A stretch of 64,000 nucleotides of DNA. Source: Pyropia yezoensis. Its lineage: Eukaryota; Rhodophyta; Bangiophyceae; Bangiales; Bangiaceae. Each line of letters opens with the position of its first letter. The first letter of the stretch is position 1. The notes under the pieces are model-generated. The model did not search any database, was not told where the DNA came from, and saw only the letters and a program-made list of their open reading frames with translations. The DNA lies in the NCBI GenBank assembly GCA_009829735.1, contig CM020618.1:14304568-14368567 (forward strand). Direction: 5' to 3'. Made by a program: the position numbers and the translations under genes. Shown in pieces: positions 42,679 through 52,748 of this stretch.

Positions 42679-45244
42679 ATGGAGCAGTCGCCGTCCATGA
42701 TGGGGGCGCCCATCCCCCCCGCCCCCGGCGCCTGCCCCTGGCTGCTCCTCCAACGCCGCCGCCGGCACCCCCGCCACCGCCGGACCGTGTCGGCACCGGC
42801 GGGCTGCGTCGACCACCGTCCCACACTCGACGACTGGGTGGGCGACGCTGCTGCCGCCACGGTTGCCGCCGCCTCCACCGCCACCGCCACTCCTCCCACG
42901 TCCCGGCGCGATGTGGCCGGCACCAGCCGCGGCAGCCGCGGGTGCGGCGGCGGCGTCGGTGCGCGTGGCCACCCGACGCGCGCCCACCCGCCGCTGCCCG
43001 CCGCGGCGGCCGCGCGCGTGGCGCGTGACGTGGCGCAGCTGCGCGGGGAGGCGCCGCCATTTGTAGAGGTGTCGTGGGACGAGCCCGCCGCCGCGTCGCG
43101 GGTGTGGGCGCTGGTGGTGGGCGCCCTTGGCACCCCCTACGCCCTACGTAGTTGGGTGAGCAGTAGTGGGGGGGGGGGGGGGCGGGAAAGAACGGAGGGC
43201 GAGAAGCAACGGCGTGCAAAGGAGCAGCAGGAGCGGGGAGCGGGGGGCGGGTGGCGGACGCGGGGGGGAAGGGGGGTTCGCCACCGCCGTCTGGCCTTGC
43301 TGACCGAGAAGCCAGACATGCCAGAACCACTCACAATGCCCGTCCGCGCGCTCGGTGGATTGAGGCACGCTCGCTTGCCCCCCCCCCCCGCCCTTGCTAC
43401 TCCCTCTTGAACTTTCAATGCCCCCACAGGGCGGCCTCTTTCGGCTCGTGGTGGACATCCCCCCCGACCACCCCCACACGCACCCGACGGTTCGGCTGGC
43501 GCCGGCGCCAGCCTACGCTGCCCCCCTCCAGCGCGGGGGTGGCCACCCGGCGCTGCCCCGCCGCCCGGGCGGGCGGCTCGACCACCCGGTGCTGGCAGCG
43601 TCCCGTTGGTCGCCGGTGGAATCACTGCAGGGGGTGCTGCTGGGCGTGCAGGCCCTGCTCAGTGCCCCACCGGGGCACCCAGAGCTGGGCGTGCCGTCCC
43701 CACGGGCAACGGGGGGGGGGAGACGCACCATGGGCGTGCGGGCTGACGCGGGGCGGAGGGGAGAGGGGGGGGGGGACGCGGGTTTGCCTGCTCGAGAGCT
43801 AGAAGGAGGGGGGGGGGGCGCCGTCTCGGAGTGGCGCCCGTGCACCGGGTTTGTTTATAGTGGGGAGAGGGTGCGGGGGGTGGCCGGTTGTAGGTGCCTC
43901 GGTAGGAACAGCATCACCTTTTCTCACACCGGGGGTGGGAGTGGCGGCGGGGGGCGACAGCTGGCATTGTCGGCGGGCGTGGCGGGGCTCATTGTGTCGG
44001 CGCGGGGGGCGGCAGAGTGGGCGCGCTCGGTGGAGCTGCGGACCGCTGGTTCCAGCGTCGCCGCTGCCACCGCGCTGGCGGGTGTCCATGGACAGGAACC
44101 GCCATTAGCGGCAGAGGCTTCAATGGCGTCAGACGCCGCCGAGTCGGGGCCGGCCGTGGCGTCCGTGAACGCGCCATGCCCGTCGACGCTGGCGCCGGGG
44201 CAAGCCCGCCCTGCGGTCGACGCGGAGCGGCCGCCCGCGGCGGCGGCTGGGTCGGCTCTTGCCGTCACCGAGCGTGGGGTGTTGTCAGGCGGCGCGGCCG
44301 CCACCGCGACGGCGGTGCGTGACGACGGTCGCCGCGGGTCTGACGGCGGTGCCCCCGCCCGTGTCGGCGCCGGCGTCGTGGCCGCGACGGCCGATGCGGC
44401 GGCCACTCGTGCGTGCCTCTGGTCGGCCGTTGTGGACGCGGTGGCGCCCGCTGCGTTACGGGCCAGCCCCGTCGCCGCCGCCACCGTCCGCGCCTTTCTC
44501 CTTTTCTACGACACTTACGTGGCGGCGGCGGCGGCAGCAGCAGCAGCAGCAGAGGGGGCGGCCACCGCCGAGGCGGAGGCGTCACCGTCGGCGGGGCACC
44601 GCCGGCCACCGCACAACGCGGCAACGCCCCTACCATCAGAGGGGTGGCCCGCGCTGGCGGCCGCGCTTGCCGCCGCCCATCGGCGGCTGGCCGGCACGGT
44701 GAGCCGGGGGGGCTGGTCCTTTGCCCCCCCCCCACGGGCGCCCGTTGAACGGGCAGAGGTGGCGACGCGCCTGCGCGCCGAGGCGGCGGCGCTCGCCGAC
44801 CACCCCTCCGCCGGGGTGCTGTCTGCGGCGCCCCGCGACGCGGCCGAACCATTTATATGGGACGCGGTGGTCGCGGTGGGAGGCGGCGGCGGCAACGGCG
44901 GCAGCGGCCACCCCGTCGGCGAGGTCGTGTGTGTACCGCTGGAGGTGGCCGCCGCGGCGGACCACCCGACCATGGCACCGGCGGTGCGCCTTGCGGCCGG
45001 CACGGGGGTGCAACACCCTAATGTTTCCTCCCCCGGGGGCATCCCCGCGGTAGGCGCGTGCGGAGGCACCCCCCGCGGCACCGTCGGGGAGGTGCTTGCC
45101 AGTGTGTCCCGCCTGCTGGCCACCCCCGACCCGCGGTGGCCGGTGGACGCGGTTGCCACGGCGGCCTACCGGCAAGCACCCACCACCTTTTGGTCGCGCT
45201 TCCGCCGGTCGTGCGAGGGGGAGGCGGCTGGCGTGTTGCCGTGA
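42679..45244 (+). CDS. Tandem ubiquitin E2-variant (UEV-like) protein, both active sites lost
   Basis: Two exons (42679-43155 and 43430-45244) separated by a 274-nt intron, GTGAGC at the 5' end and CCCCCACAG at the 3' end; 763 residues. The first ubiquitin-conjugating (UBC) fold starts near residue 112 with VARDVAQLRGEAPPFVEVSW, has GTPYA at the exon end, then GGLFRLVVDIPPDHPHTHPTV, HPAL, and WSPVESLQGVLLGVQALL. The canonical 'G-x-I-C-L' site reads G-R-L-D-H, so the catalytic Cys is Asp. A second UBC-like fold occupies the last ~165 residues: RLRAEAAALADHPSAG, FIWDAVVAV, VCVPLEVAAAADHP, GVQHPNVSSPGGIPAV (Pro at the Cys place), VGEVLASVSRLLATP, then DAVATAAYRQAPTTFW. The folds are joined by ~350 Ala/Gly-rich residues. 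Dead E2 folds normally act as ubiquitin-binding or scaffold partners. Pairs of E2-like folds are known in BRE/BRCC45 and FANCL, but this protein shows no other sign of being either. Confidence 0.72.
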
Positions 45245-45295
45245 GGAAGTCAAGCACTCGCAGTCACCTTTCTTTGGCCTGGGGAGACTTCGAGT

Positions 45296-45482
45296 CGCCC
45301 CCCTCTTGCGCGGCGCTGTGCTGAGGGGTCTCTGCCCACGGTCAGCCCCCTCGTCGACGACTGCGTTGGCCACGCTCAATGCGGCGACCACCTCCGCGTG
45401 CGCGCCGCGCCCTGCGAAGTGCAGCGACCGCCCGAAGGGTGTGATGTCGTCGCCTATGTCGACAGCCACCACTATCGACAGC
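45296..45482 (-). pseudogene. Ankyrin-repeat relic
   Basis: On the minus strand the segment reads VDIGDDITPFGRSLHFAGRG, then AHAEVVAALSVANAVVDEGA, then DRGQRPLSTA. This is the ankyrin pattern 'DITPLHFAARNGHAEVVAALL..NAVVDE.ADRGQTPL' covering about one and a half repeats. The frame has no start nearby, the TPLH motif is disturbed (TPFGRSLH), and the flanks do not continue the repeats. It overlaps the 3' flank of the E2-variant gene in antisense. I take it as a decayed fragment of a larger ankyrin gene. Confidence 0.55.
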
Positions 45483-46242
45483 GGCAGCAGTGATGATGCA
45501 GAAGGGGACCACATTTTCGGACAGCATCGCGCATTCCTCTTTTTTTTTTTTTGTGTTGTTGGCACATGACACGTTGTCGTCCCAACTTCCTTTACTTGGT
45601 CCACTCTCTCGCGTACCTCTCGTGGGCGGCCGGTCCATGCTGGTATCCGCGCCCGAAAGCGTTGCCATCATCGCTGGCATGCTAGCCTCAATCGAGGCCC
45701 CGGCCCCTTCCACGTGGGAAGCAACAGCGCCAGCTGTGTGGGCCAATCAACACACAGGCTCAGGAAATATCGTCTGGTGCTCACCCGTCTGGTATCTGCC
45801 CATGTCTCGTGACTGTCGGATTCCGTCGATGGCGAGAGGGGGTCGCTCGACTAGCGCTGGGGTCGACTGGCTCGCGCTATGTAGCCTAGGTACTTCCGGG
45901 AGGTCATGGCGCGGGCGCCTGCAGGAGGTCCCTCCCCGTGGGGTCTCGCGGTGGGAGGGGGGCGGCGTTTCTCTACTCAAGCGTTGGCCGAGGTACGCGC
46001 GCCACTTAATGAATGACCCGCCCTCCCATAGCCTCATGCCCTGCACTTTCTCGCTCAACGCCCTGCACCCCCACCTTCCGCCGCAGTCGACCTCAGCCTC
46101 GTCCCTATCGTGCTGTCTGTCTCGCGCATCTACCTCCTTTTTCTGCTCTGACGCCGAACCCTTACGTCCGGCCTACTGCTCGCAGGCTGCATCCCATCTC
46201 CCCCCCTCGCACCCCCCCATCCCTCCTCCTTGACAAGCAACA
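45483..46242. other. Intergenic with pyrimidine leader
   Basis: No gene seen. It contains a 14-T run near 45540. The plus strand is pyrimidine-rich from about 46040 to 46235, directly before the small gene at 46243. Confidence 0.45.
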
Positions 46243-46614
46243 ATGGTGGCCTTGCCCTCCGCTGCCGCCCCCGTCCCCCTCTCCCACACGGTAGCGGCCG
46301 TGCTGCTGCGCGCCGCGGCGGTGCCCGGCGCTGCGACAAGCGCAACGGCGGGCCTGCCCGGCCCGCTCCCCCGCCTCGCCTCTGCCGCTGCGTCGGCTGC
46401 CACGGCCACGGCGGTGGTGGCGGGGGTAGCCGCCGCTGGTGGCGCGGCAGCGGCGGCCACGGCGGCGGCGGCCGCCGCCCCCGTTGTCGGAGGGGTGGCC
46501 TCGACGGCCGCGGCGGTGGGGATGTGGGCTGCCGCCGCGGGGGGCGTCGCCGCCGCCGCTGTGCCTGCGGTCGTTGTCGGGGGGGGGCTGTGGATCAAAG
46601 GACTCGTTGGGTGA
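46243..46614 (+). CDS. Small Ala/Gly/Val-rich hydrophobic protein, unknown
   Basis: A 123-residue frame starting MVALPSAAAP. Almost the whole length is Ala, Val and Gly, with an Ala run near residues 67-80 and a C-terminal hydrophobic end (VPAVVVGGGLWIKGLVG). There is no acidic residue. Two or three stretches are long enough to cross a membrane, so a small membrane protein or a plastid/mitochondrial leader peptide are possible readings. Its support is the ATGG start right after a 190-base pyrimidine-rich leader like those of proven genes. No family is recognised. Confidence 0.45.
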   Translation: MVALPSAAAPVPLSHTVAAVLLRAAAVPGAATSATAGLPGPLPRLASAAASAATATAVVAGVAAAGGAAAAATAAAAAAPVVGGVASTAAAVGMWAAAAGGVAAAAVPAVVVGGGLWIKGLVG

Positions 46615-48268
46615 GCCGCCGCGGACGGTGGTGGCGGGGGTGCTCCACCCCCAGCCCTCCTCCATGGGGAAGTGTTGGTCACCCATGGACAGGGAGGTGA
46701 CGGGTCCTCCTCTGTCTTCCCGCCCTCCCTCCTTTGCACCGGAGGCAGGTGACGGGTTGCCCCCTCATGCCGCTGGCAGTGGGATTGACGCCATCTCCCG
46801 TGCGCGGCGGATGGTGCACGCATGGACATGATGGTCGCAGAGGTGGGTGGGAAGTCGCAAGCAGCAAGTGACCCTGGGTGGGGTCTACTCGTCGCGCGGA
46901 GCGGTCGAAGTCGTCGGCGCTTCACGACGGGAGAGGGGGGGCAGGGAGGCGGGGCGTCCCCAACGCGGCCCCTTCCTACGTTCCTTCCCTCTGGCGGACT
47001 CGCGCATGATGCCCACCGGTGGCGGTGAGGCCGTCACGGTTATCCGAGCCGGGGGGATGGGCAAGTGGGGGCGTATCTGCCATTACTCTGTACCCCCCCG
47101 TGGAACACGTTTTTTCTTCTTTGCATTGTTTTCTTTTTTTGTACGTCCTTTTGGTTTGTGCGAGGATGGCGCACGGCGACGGCTATATGAAATTACGCAT
47201 CCAACTCAGGTGGCTGCGCGAGACGGCTTGCGTGACTGTGTGGTGATGATGTATTTTTGCTGGCTGTTTTTTTGGTGGTGAGGGTTTGCCGGCGCGGCAA
47301 CCTGTGTGCTGTAGATACGGGTTTGTGTGTTGTTGTTGGTGCGGAGAGGTTTGCCGCGTATGTACATATGTAAACATGCTCCGGCCCGGCGGAACATATA
47401 AAGACAGAGATGACACGCGCTGAGCGATTGGCTGCCGCACACACACTCGCACGGTCGCAGCGGGGGGCGACGACCATTCCCCTTCCTGCGTGAGCCCCAT
47501 CCCGCTCACAACCACGTGCTCGTGGGCAGCCCCCGCGGGTGCGCATGGTCATGAGCGTGCCCTGCAACACCCCACGGCCAGCACACTCCAGGTCAGCGAT
47601 CACACGGCATTAGGTACGTATCCATAGGAGAGACCTCTCCCGCGGAGGGGCAGGGGTCTCCCGGCCCCACACCCTCGACGGCCATGGCCAAACGTCCCTG
47701 TCGGCGTGTCTCCCCCGGGCGGGGCCCGCGCAAGCCCTCCCGGGCGATCCCCTGCCCCTGCCGCTGGCTTGGATGGCGGCCGCGCCCGCTGGGTCACAAG
47801 GCGGGAGCGGGGGGGGTGGCGACTCGGCGTATGCTGCGGCGAATGGCCCGTCACCGCCCCTGGGCTCTTGCCGACCGCCTGCCCTCTCTCCAGTTGTGGG
47901 GTGTGTCTGTTTCGGGGCCACACTGCTCGGCCAGATCATTCACGTGCTCCCGCCACCCACTCCCGCCCCCGTCAGCGCAGTCGCGACCTACCACCGCCAT
48001 CCCAGAGCCGTGTCCTCCCACCGTTGCGCTCCCGCCGCGGCCGTCCCGTCTCGGCTGTCCCGTCCCGCACCCCTCCGCCCCCTCTCCCCACTGCCCCACC
48101 CCCCCCCCTCTAGGCCTCCGCGCAGCCCCTCTATCACCGCCCACGTTCCCCCGCCCACCCCGGCCCGCCCCTCCACCCCTCCCCCCCCGCCCACCCCAAC
48201 CCGCCCCCCACCCCTCCCCCCCCCCCCCCCCCCCCCCCCGCCTGCTTCCTCTCTGCAGCGGCGTCGCC
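46615..48268. other. Intergenic, no gene seen
   Basis: 46615-47000 is G+C-rich without domains. 47060-47400 is a T-rich, less G+C-rich patch with ATATAAAG at 47397. From about 47950 the plus strand is pyrimidine-rich through C runs (48217-48239) to the GNAT start; CTCTGCAG at 48251-48258 could be a leader-intron acceptor, but no donor was identified. Confidence 0.45.
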
Positions 48269-49600
48269 ATGTCGCCCCCACCGGCACCGCCGCACGGTGC
48301 CGAGACGGCGGCGGAGGGCGCGGCGGTGGGCGCAGGGGTCATCCGCCCCCCCCTCCTTTCCCCTCGCGCCGCGGTCGGGGCGGCCCCCACCGTCCGCACC
48401 TCTCGGCCCTACACCCCCGCCGATGCGCCGGCGGTGCTCCCCCTGTGCGACGGTGTGTACGGGGGGCGCGATTACGTCCCCGGCGCGTTGGGGCACCTGG
48501 CCACCTCCCCGCGGTGCCACCCGCTGGTGGTAGTCGAGGCGGCGGTGGAGGCGACGGTGGCGGCGACAAAGTCGACGGCGGTGGTCGCCACTGGCGGTGG
48601 CGGCAGCGGCAGCGGCGGCGGCGGCGGCGGCGGCGGCGGCAGCGGCGACGGCGACGGCGACTGTGGCGGTGGCGGCGCGCCTGGGGAGCCCGCTTGCCGG
48701 GTGGTTGCGTTTGCCAACCGGCGGGCCACCTCCTGCCGCTCCGTCTCCTTCCTCGAGGGCCTCCGCGTGCACCCCAACGCGGGGCGGCGGGGCGTCGGCA
48801 CTGCTGCGGTGGCGGCGGTGGAGGCGGCGGCTGCTGCTGACGGCGCCGCCGCCCTCCTCACCGCCACCATTGACGCTAATGTGGGGATGACCACCATCCT
48901 TGTGCGACGGGGGTACACCCGTGTCGGGCAGGGGGTGCTGTGGCCGTCAGAGGAAGACCTTGACGCCGCCGCTACCACCGTGGCAGCGGCGGCCGCTCCG
49001 GCGACGGACACGCTGGAGGGGGGTGGTGTCGACGGCGGCGGTGGCCCTGGCACTATCGGCCACTCTCTACTGTCACTGCTGGGGATTCATCCCCCCCCCT
49101 TCCCTCCCAACCTCTGTGTGGAGCCCGTCACGGATGGCACCGTCGCGGCGGCGGCGCTGGCAGCGATTGCAGCCCGCGGTGGGTGCGGCCTCCTCCCCCT
49201 CTTCTACGAGGCCGACGCGTTCGCCGCCACCCCCGGCGACGCCCCGCCGTCGCTGCCCGCTGCCCATGGCCTGTGGGTGCTGACGATGGGAGACGGCGGC
49301 GCGGCGGCGCCCGCCGCGCTGCTGGGCCTCCGCACCAATGAGTACGTGCCTCGGTCGGGGGTGCGGCGGGTGGTGGGGGTGGCCGCCGCCGATCCGGCTG
49401 CCGCAGTCGCGGCGGTGGGGTGGGCGGACGCGTACTGTGCGCGGATGTGGCCGGCAGACCCGGTGTACCGGGTGGTGGTGGACTCGGCAGCGTGGACAGA
49501 GGTCGGGGGGGGGGTGGACGGAGGGGAGCGGCCCGTGTTGGGTGGCGCCCGCCGCGGCGCCTTCGTGCTATATCGCAAGACCTTGGACAAGGCGGCGTGA
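48269..49600 (+). CDS. GNAT N-acetyltransferase, histidine N-acetyltransferase (NAT16)-like
   Basis: A 443-residue acetyltransferase. The N-terminal GNAT domain begins RPYTPADAPAVLPLCDGVYG and continues GGRDYVPGALGHLATSP, the pattern of the NAT16/HISAT group (family form 'iYgG.DYlP..f..w..dp'). After a Gly-rich loop (about residues 110-135) comes VVAFANRRATSC, then FLEGLRVHPNAGRRGVGTAAV, holding the acetyl-CoA loop R-R-G-V-G-T (173-178). A second, less conserved half (from CVEPVTDG) has the paired layout usual in this group. Acetyl-CoA-dependent acylation of a small amine or amino acid is inferred from the family; the substrate is not visible. The start is CCATGTCG after a pyrimidine leader; the frame extends upstream but only as Pro-rich leader sequence. 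Confidence 0.82.
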   Translation: MSPPPAPPHGAETAAEGAAVGAGVIRPPLLSPRAAVGAAPTVRTSRPYTPADAPAVLPLCDGVYGGRDYVPGALGHLATSPRCHPLVVVEAAVEATVAATKSTAVVATGGGGSGSGGGGGGGGGSGDGDGDCGGGGAPGEPACRVVAFANRRATSCRSVSFLEGLRVHPNAGRRGVGTAAVAAVEAAAAADGAAALLTATIDANVGMTTILVRRGYTRVGQGVLWPSEEDLDAAATTVAAAAAPATDTLEGGGVDGGGGPGTIGHSLLSLLGIHPPPFPPNLCVEPVTDGTVAAAALAAIAARGGCGLLPLFYEADAFAATPGDAPPSLPAAHGLWVLTMGDGGAAAPAALLGLRTNEYVPRSGVRRVVGVAAADPAAAVAAVGWADAYCARMWPADPVYRVVVDSAAWTEVGGGVDGGERPVLGGARRGAFVLYRKTLDKAA

Positions 49601-49702
49601 GCGGATGAAAGCCGTTGACTTTAGTCGTGGTCCGTGCATGGTTAATCAATTTTGAGCGGTAACCCACGAAACAAAACCAGCGAGGCACTAACGGGCGGTA
49701 TA

Positions 49703-50709
49703 ACGGGCGGTCTCAGACAAGGTACCGCGTGTGGCGCTGGGTTTGTGGAGCGCCGTGGCACGACTTGATTGGCTCCAGCGCGCCACGTGTATGCCGGATC
49801 AGCGCCACAAACTCGACTCCACCACCACATGGCTTTGGCCAAAGCCATCTGGCTCGTCACGCCACGAAGGGAGCCACGCACTGAAAAGAACCTCAAGCGT
49901 GGTACTCTGTTGTAGTAGTTGGTGCCGACCCAGCATCAACGCTTCGTTTTGCCCGTCTCCTCGGAGCCATCGGCTTTCTGGGCGTATGGCAGCTGTCCTC
50001 CCCTCAAATGTGCTCCACACCGTGAAATTTCGGCGTTAAAGGATCTCCCGTGGGAACAAATTGTTACTGACGGACCTGGATCGTCACCTGCCGCCGCCGC
50101 CGTCACCGTCTGGCGCGGGTTCTTGATCCGTCGGGCTCCCCTCATCTTTTTCCACCGCCGACCGTTAGCCCTGTCCCACCGTCCGCTATGTCCCTCGGTC
50201 TCCGTCCACAACGCCAGGGGAGGGCGTCTTTCGCGCGAAGCAGCACCGTAGAACGGGGTTCCTGCGGTGGAGGGGGAGAGGTGCTCGGGTTTCCTCGGGG
50301 TCGCCGGGCGAAGATCTGAACGGACTGGGGGGGGGGGCATCTGGGCGGGTTGCAAGACGGATTCTCCAGCGGTCCGGGGGGGGGACGCGCGCTGGGATGC
50401 GGTGGGGGGGGGGCGTGTCTCGGCGGATGGGCGGGGGGTTCCTGTGGTGGTAGGAGGGGTCGTGGGGAGGGGGTGGCAGGGGGAGCGTCACGGTGAGGGC
50501 GGGTGGACCTGGAGACACTGTGGGCAGGGCTCTTTGGTGGGGGAGTGGGGGCATGTGTAATAGTAAGTGGGAAGGAATTTTATCAGCCACCGCGCCACAA
50601 ACTCAGGTGTCTTGGACTGCGAGAGCCCTTGTGGCGCCGACTTTGTGACGCCACAAACCCGCGCCACAAACTCGCAACCGTGTCTTGGAACGCCTCTTAG
50701 ACCGCCCGT
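49703..50709. mobile_element. Non-autonomous inverted-repeat element, ~1.0 kb
   Basis: The ends are perfect 11-bp inverted repeats: ACGGGCGGTCT at 49703-49713 and AGACCGCCCGT at 50699-50709. Inside each end are further matching blocks in inverted order, including several copies of a GCCACAAAC motif or its complement (49749-49760, 49802-49811, 50591-50600, 50650-50672). These look like subterminal transposase-binding repeats. The interior has no transposase. A direct second copy of ACGGGCGGTA abuts the left end at 49691. The superfamily is not determined, and a clear target duplication was not found. Confidence 0.6.
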
Positions 50710-50776
50710 AAGGCGTGGCTTAAGACTCGGACAAGAGTGGCGACGCAGGGGAGCTTCAATGCGCTAGTAGCTATAC

Positions 50777-50885
50777 TGCGTCCCGCAAAAAGTGGACGCG
50801 CACGTGTCGTGATCATGTCATCGGCGACTGGACCAGTCAAACCCACACTGCACGACCTGTGCACTTCCACTTTCTGCGGGACGCA
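50777..50885. mobile_element. Short MITE, 27-bp inverted repeats
   Basis: The left arm 50777-50803 (TGCGTCCCGCAAAAAGTGG onward) and right arm 50859-50885 are reverse complements with only a few mismatches. The 55-nt spacer is non-coding. Size and structure are those of a MITE; no autonomous relative is seen in the window. Confidence 0.7.
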
Positions 50886-50919
50886 CAATGGCCTCTAATA
50901 TTTCCGACTAAAAGAGCTC

Positions 50920-51011
50920 GCGCCCTGTGAGATTCGAACTCACGCGGTGAAACACCACTAACTCTCCACTATCGTAGCAGGCTAGCGCCTTAACCACTCG
51001 GCCAAAGGCGC
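50920..51011 (-). tRNA. tRNA-Ser(GCU) with 11-nt intron
   Basis: A complete class II tRNA of 92 nt. The acceptor stem is GCGCCTT/AGGGCGC, with G as the discriminator base at 50919. The D-arm GCC-GAGTGGTTAA-GGC is of serine type. The anticodon stem CTAGC/GTTAG holds loop CTGCTA-A with anticodon GCT, interrupted after the base next to the anticodon by CGATAGTGGAG, the standard eukaryotic intron position. The long variable arm is closed by GGTG/CACC, and the T-arm is GTGAG-TTCGAAT-CTCAC. A TTTT terminator follows a few bases downstream on the minus strand. Confidence 0.95.
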
Positions 51012-52086
51012 GTCACGTGACAGATGGCGACGGCGTTGTGTACCTATTGGTAATTGTGTTGCGTGTCGGGCTCGTGACCTCAACAGCTGCGTTTCATGCA
51101 CATGGGCATCGCTAGCTATCTGCGCGGGGGGGCTGTCCGTTATCTCGCGCCGCCGACCCGCTGCCCGCGGCGTGTCCCTGCCGCCCGCGGGGTCCCCGCC
51201 GCGCGCCACGGCACCACCCCCCCCCCCCCGCCCCCCACCCCAGCCCCCCCTTGCCGCCGCGTACCGGCCGCGTGGGCGAGTTGGGGGGAAGAGGGGAGGG
51301 GGGATATAGGCAATATGATGGGTAGTAAGCAGGTAGATGAGAACGGAAAGCAGCGCTCCCGGGAGAGGAGATCCCAGCAGAAGCCCGGTCGGGGGAGGCC
51401 CTGCCACGAAAGCTGTTGCCGACGCGCCCGGGTCGCGCCGCGTTGCCAGCGGCGGCGAAGGCGAGACGGTGCCGGGGGGGAAGAGGGGGGGGGCGCCGAT
51501 GGCTGTCAGCCGCCGCCGCCGCTGGGGGCCGACCCCTTTGCGGGTAGCCGCGGCCGGCCGCCGCTGCGTGCGGCTCAGCGGGGGCCGGGCGGGGGTGCTG
51601 CGGGGGGGTGCCGCCGCGTCGGTGGGTGGTGGCCGCGTCGGCGTGCCGCCCCTGCCGAGGCTGCCGCGTCCCGTCCGCGGCGGCGCCGCTGCTGCCTGCC
51701 GAAGCGGCGCCCCTGCTTCCCCACTGCCCCCTCCCATGGGCGGCAGCGCGGTGCAGAAGAGGTCAGCCACGGGCGCTGAGGGGTAACAGGCCGCGATGGG
51801 GTGGGTGGCGGCGAAAGGGACGCCGAGGGAAGGAGGTAGGGAGGTCGCGAGCCAGAGAGACGGCGCTGCTGCGACTGTCCGCGAAAGGGATAGTGGCTGT
51901 CGTGTGGGAAGGCTGGGGTCAACGTAAGCGGCGCGTAGCCGGGGAAACACGGGCACCGCTTGGAGGTACCCTTCTAGCGCTTCGTCACCCCCCTCGCGGG
52001 CGCCGAAGGAGACCCTTGGCGCCATGGCGCGCCGATTCAGGTCTATTCCACATAGCTAGATTTTGAGGGCGCTTGTTTGCGCCTTA
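51012..52086. other. Intergenic, low-complexity
   Basis: No supported gene. A long minus-strand frame starting at 52025 runs without a stop into the tRNA-Ser gene and is Ala/Pro/Arg-rich; it is treated as chance. C/G runs occur at 51217-51230 and 51475-51490. Confidence 0.5.
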
Positions 52087-52709
52087 CTGAGAGCATGTCT
52101 ATCGGTGTGACCCAAAACCCATACTATATGGGTTTTTAGCTCAGAGCATGTCTATCGGTGCACCTAAAACCCATGTAGAATAGCTCTGCGCTATCCGCTG
52201 AGCCAAATGTCGCTCAGAGGATAGCTCAGAGCTACAGTGCGACCCCTCACTTGGCCGCCCCGCAGTTGTGCCGATCGGCACAACTGAGGGGGGGGTACGC
52301 GTGAAGTGGCCCGGCCGGGCGGCTCATATTCGGGCGATTGACGGGTGCTGATTGGCTCATACCGTCCAGATCGCTGAAATCTGAACATCTCAGGACAACT
52401 GTCGGACACTGGAAGGGGGGCCACCTCCTTGGTCTACCCCAGGGCAAGTGAGGGGTCGCACTGTATCCACGTCGAGGAATAGCCAAGCCAATCACGTGCC
52501 TCCATCTGAGGAATGAGCGATGGTGACACAACTTCCGTTCGGAACTGATGGACCACGGGTGCAATTGGGCAGAACCCCATGCCACGCTGGCCACTCAGCG
52601 CCCGACAATCCGGAGTCTTCACCATGCTCCAGAAATATGTGGTCTGCAATGTCCCAAGCAAGTCTGGGGACGGTCAGAATATGGCTCAGCCCGATAGACA
52701 TGCTCTGAG
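52087..52709. repeat. Dispersed inverted-repeat family, CTCAGAGCATGTCTATCGG ends
   Basis: The 19-mer CTCAGAGCATGTCTATCGG occurs at 52140-52158 and as its exact reverse complement at 52691-52709, so a ~570-bp element with 19-bp terminal repeats is likely. A near copy starts at 52087 and is followed by a small hairpin (AAACCCAT/ATGGGTTT, about 52115-52133). A further reverse-complement copy with the same ACC..AAAACCCA continuation sits at 63950-63968. A different MITE is inserted inside. Confidence 0.65.
52235..52463. mobile_element. CAGT-ended MITE (pogo/Tc1-mariner type) nested in another repeat
   Basis: The ends are perfect 19-bp inverted repeats, CAGTGCGACCCCTCACTTG at 52235-52253 with the complement at 52445-52463. 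Both sides are flanked by TA (GCTA before, TATCC after), the target duplication of the Tc1/mariner superfamily; CAGTG-type ends are characteristic of the pogo/Tigger branch. It is 229 bp long with no coding frame. It is compatible with mobilisation by a pogo-type transposase such as the one at 28978-30132, but no matching ends were found around that gene. Confidence 0.82.
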
Positions 52710-52748
52710 AGTGCTCCGACCAACGTCGTACCAACTCGATACCATCTC
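52710..52748 (+). repeat. Left terminal inverted repeat of the 11.2-kb element
   Basis: 39 bp starting AGTGCTCCGACCAACGTCG and ending CGATACCATCTC. It pairs with 63861-63899 at 38 of 39 positions. The preceding CTGAG is shared with the other flank. Confidence 0.85.

Noticed and set aside
50982-52025. 347-codon minus-strand frame as a gene
   Set aside because: It runs into the tRNA-Ser gene on the same strand, has no domain and no pyrimidine leader, and has weaker third-position G/C than real genes here.
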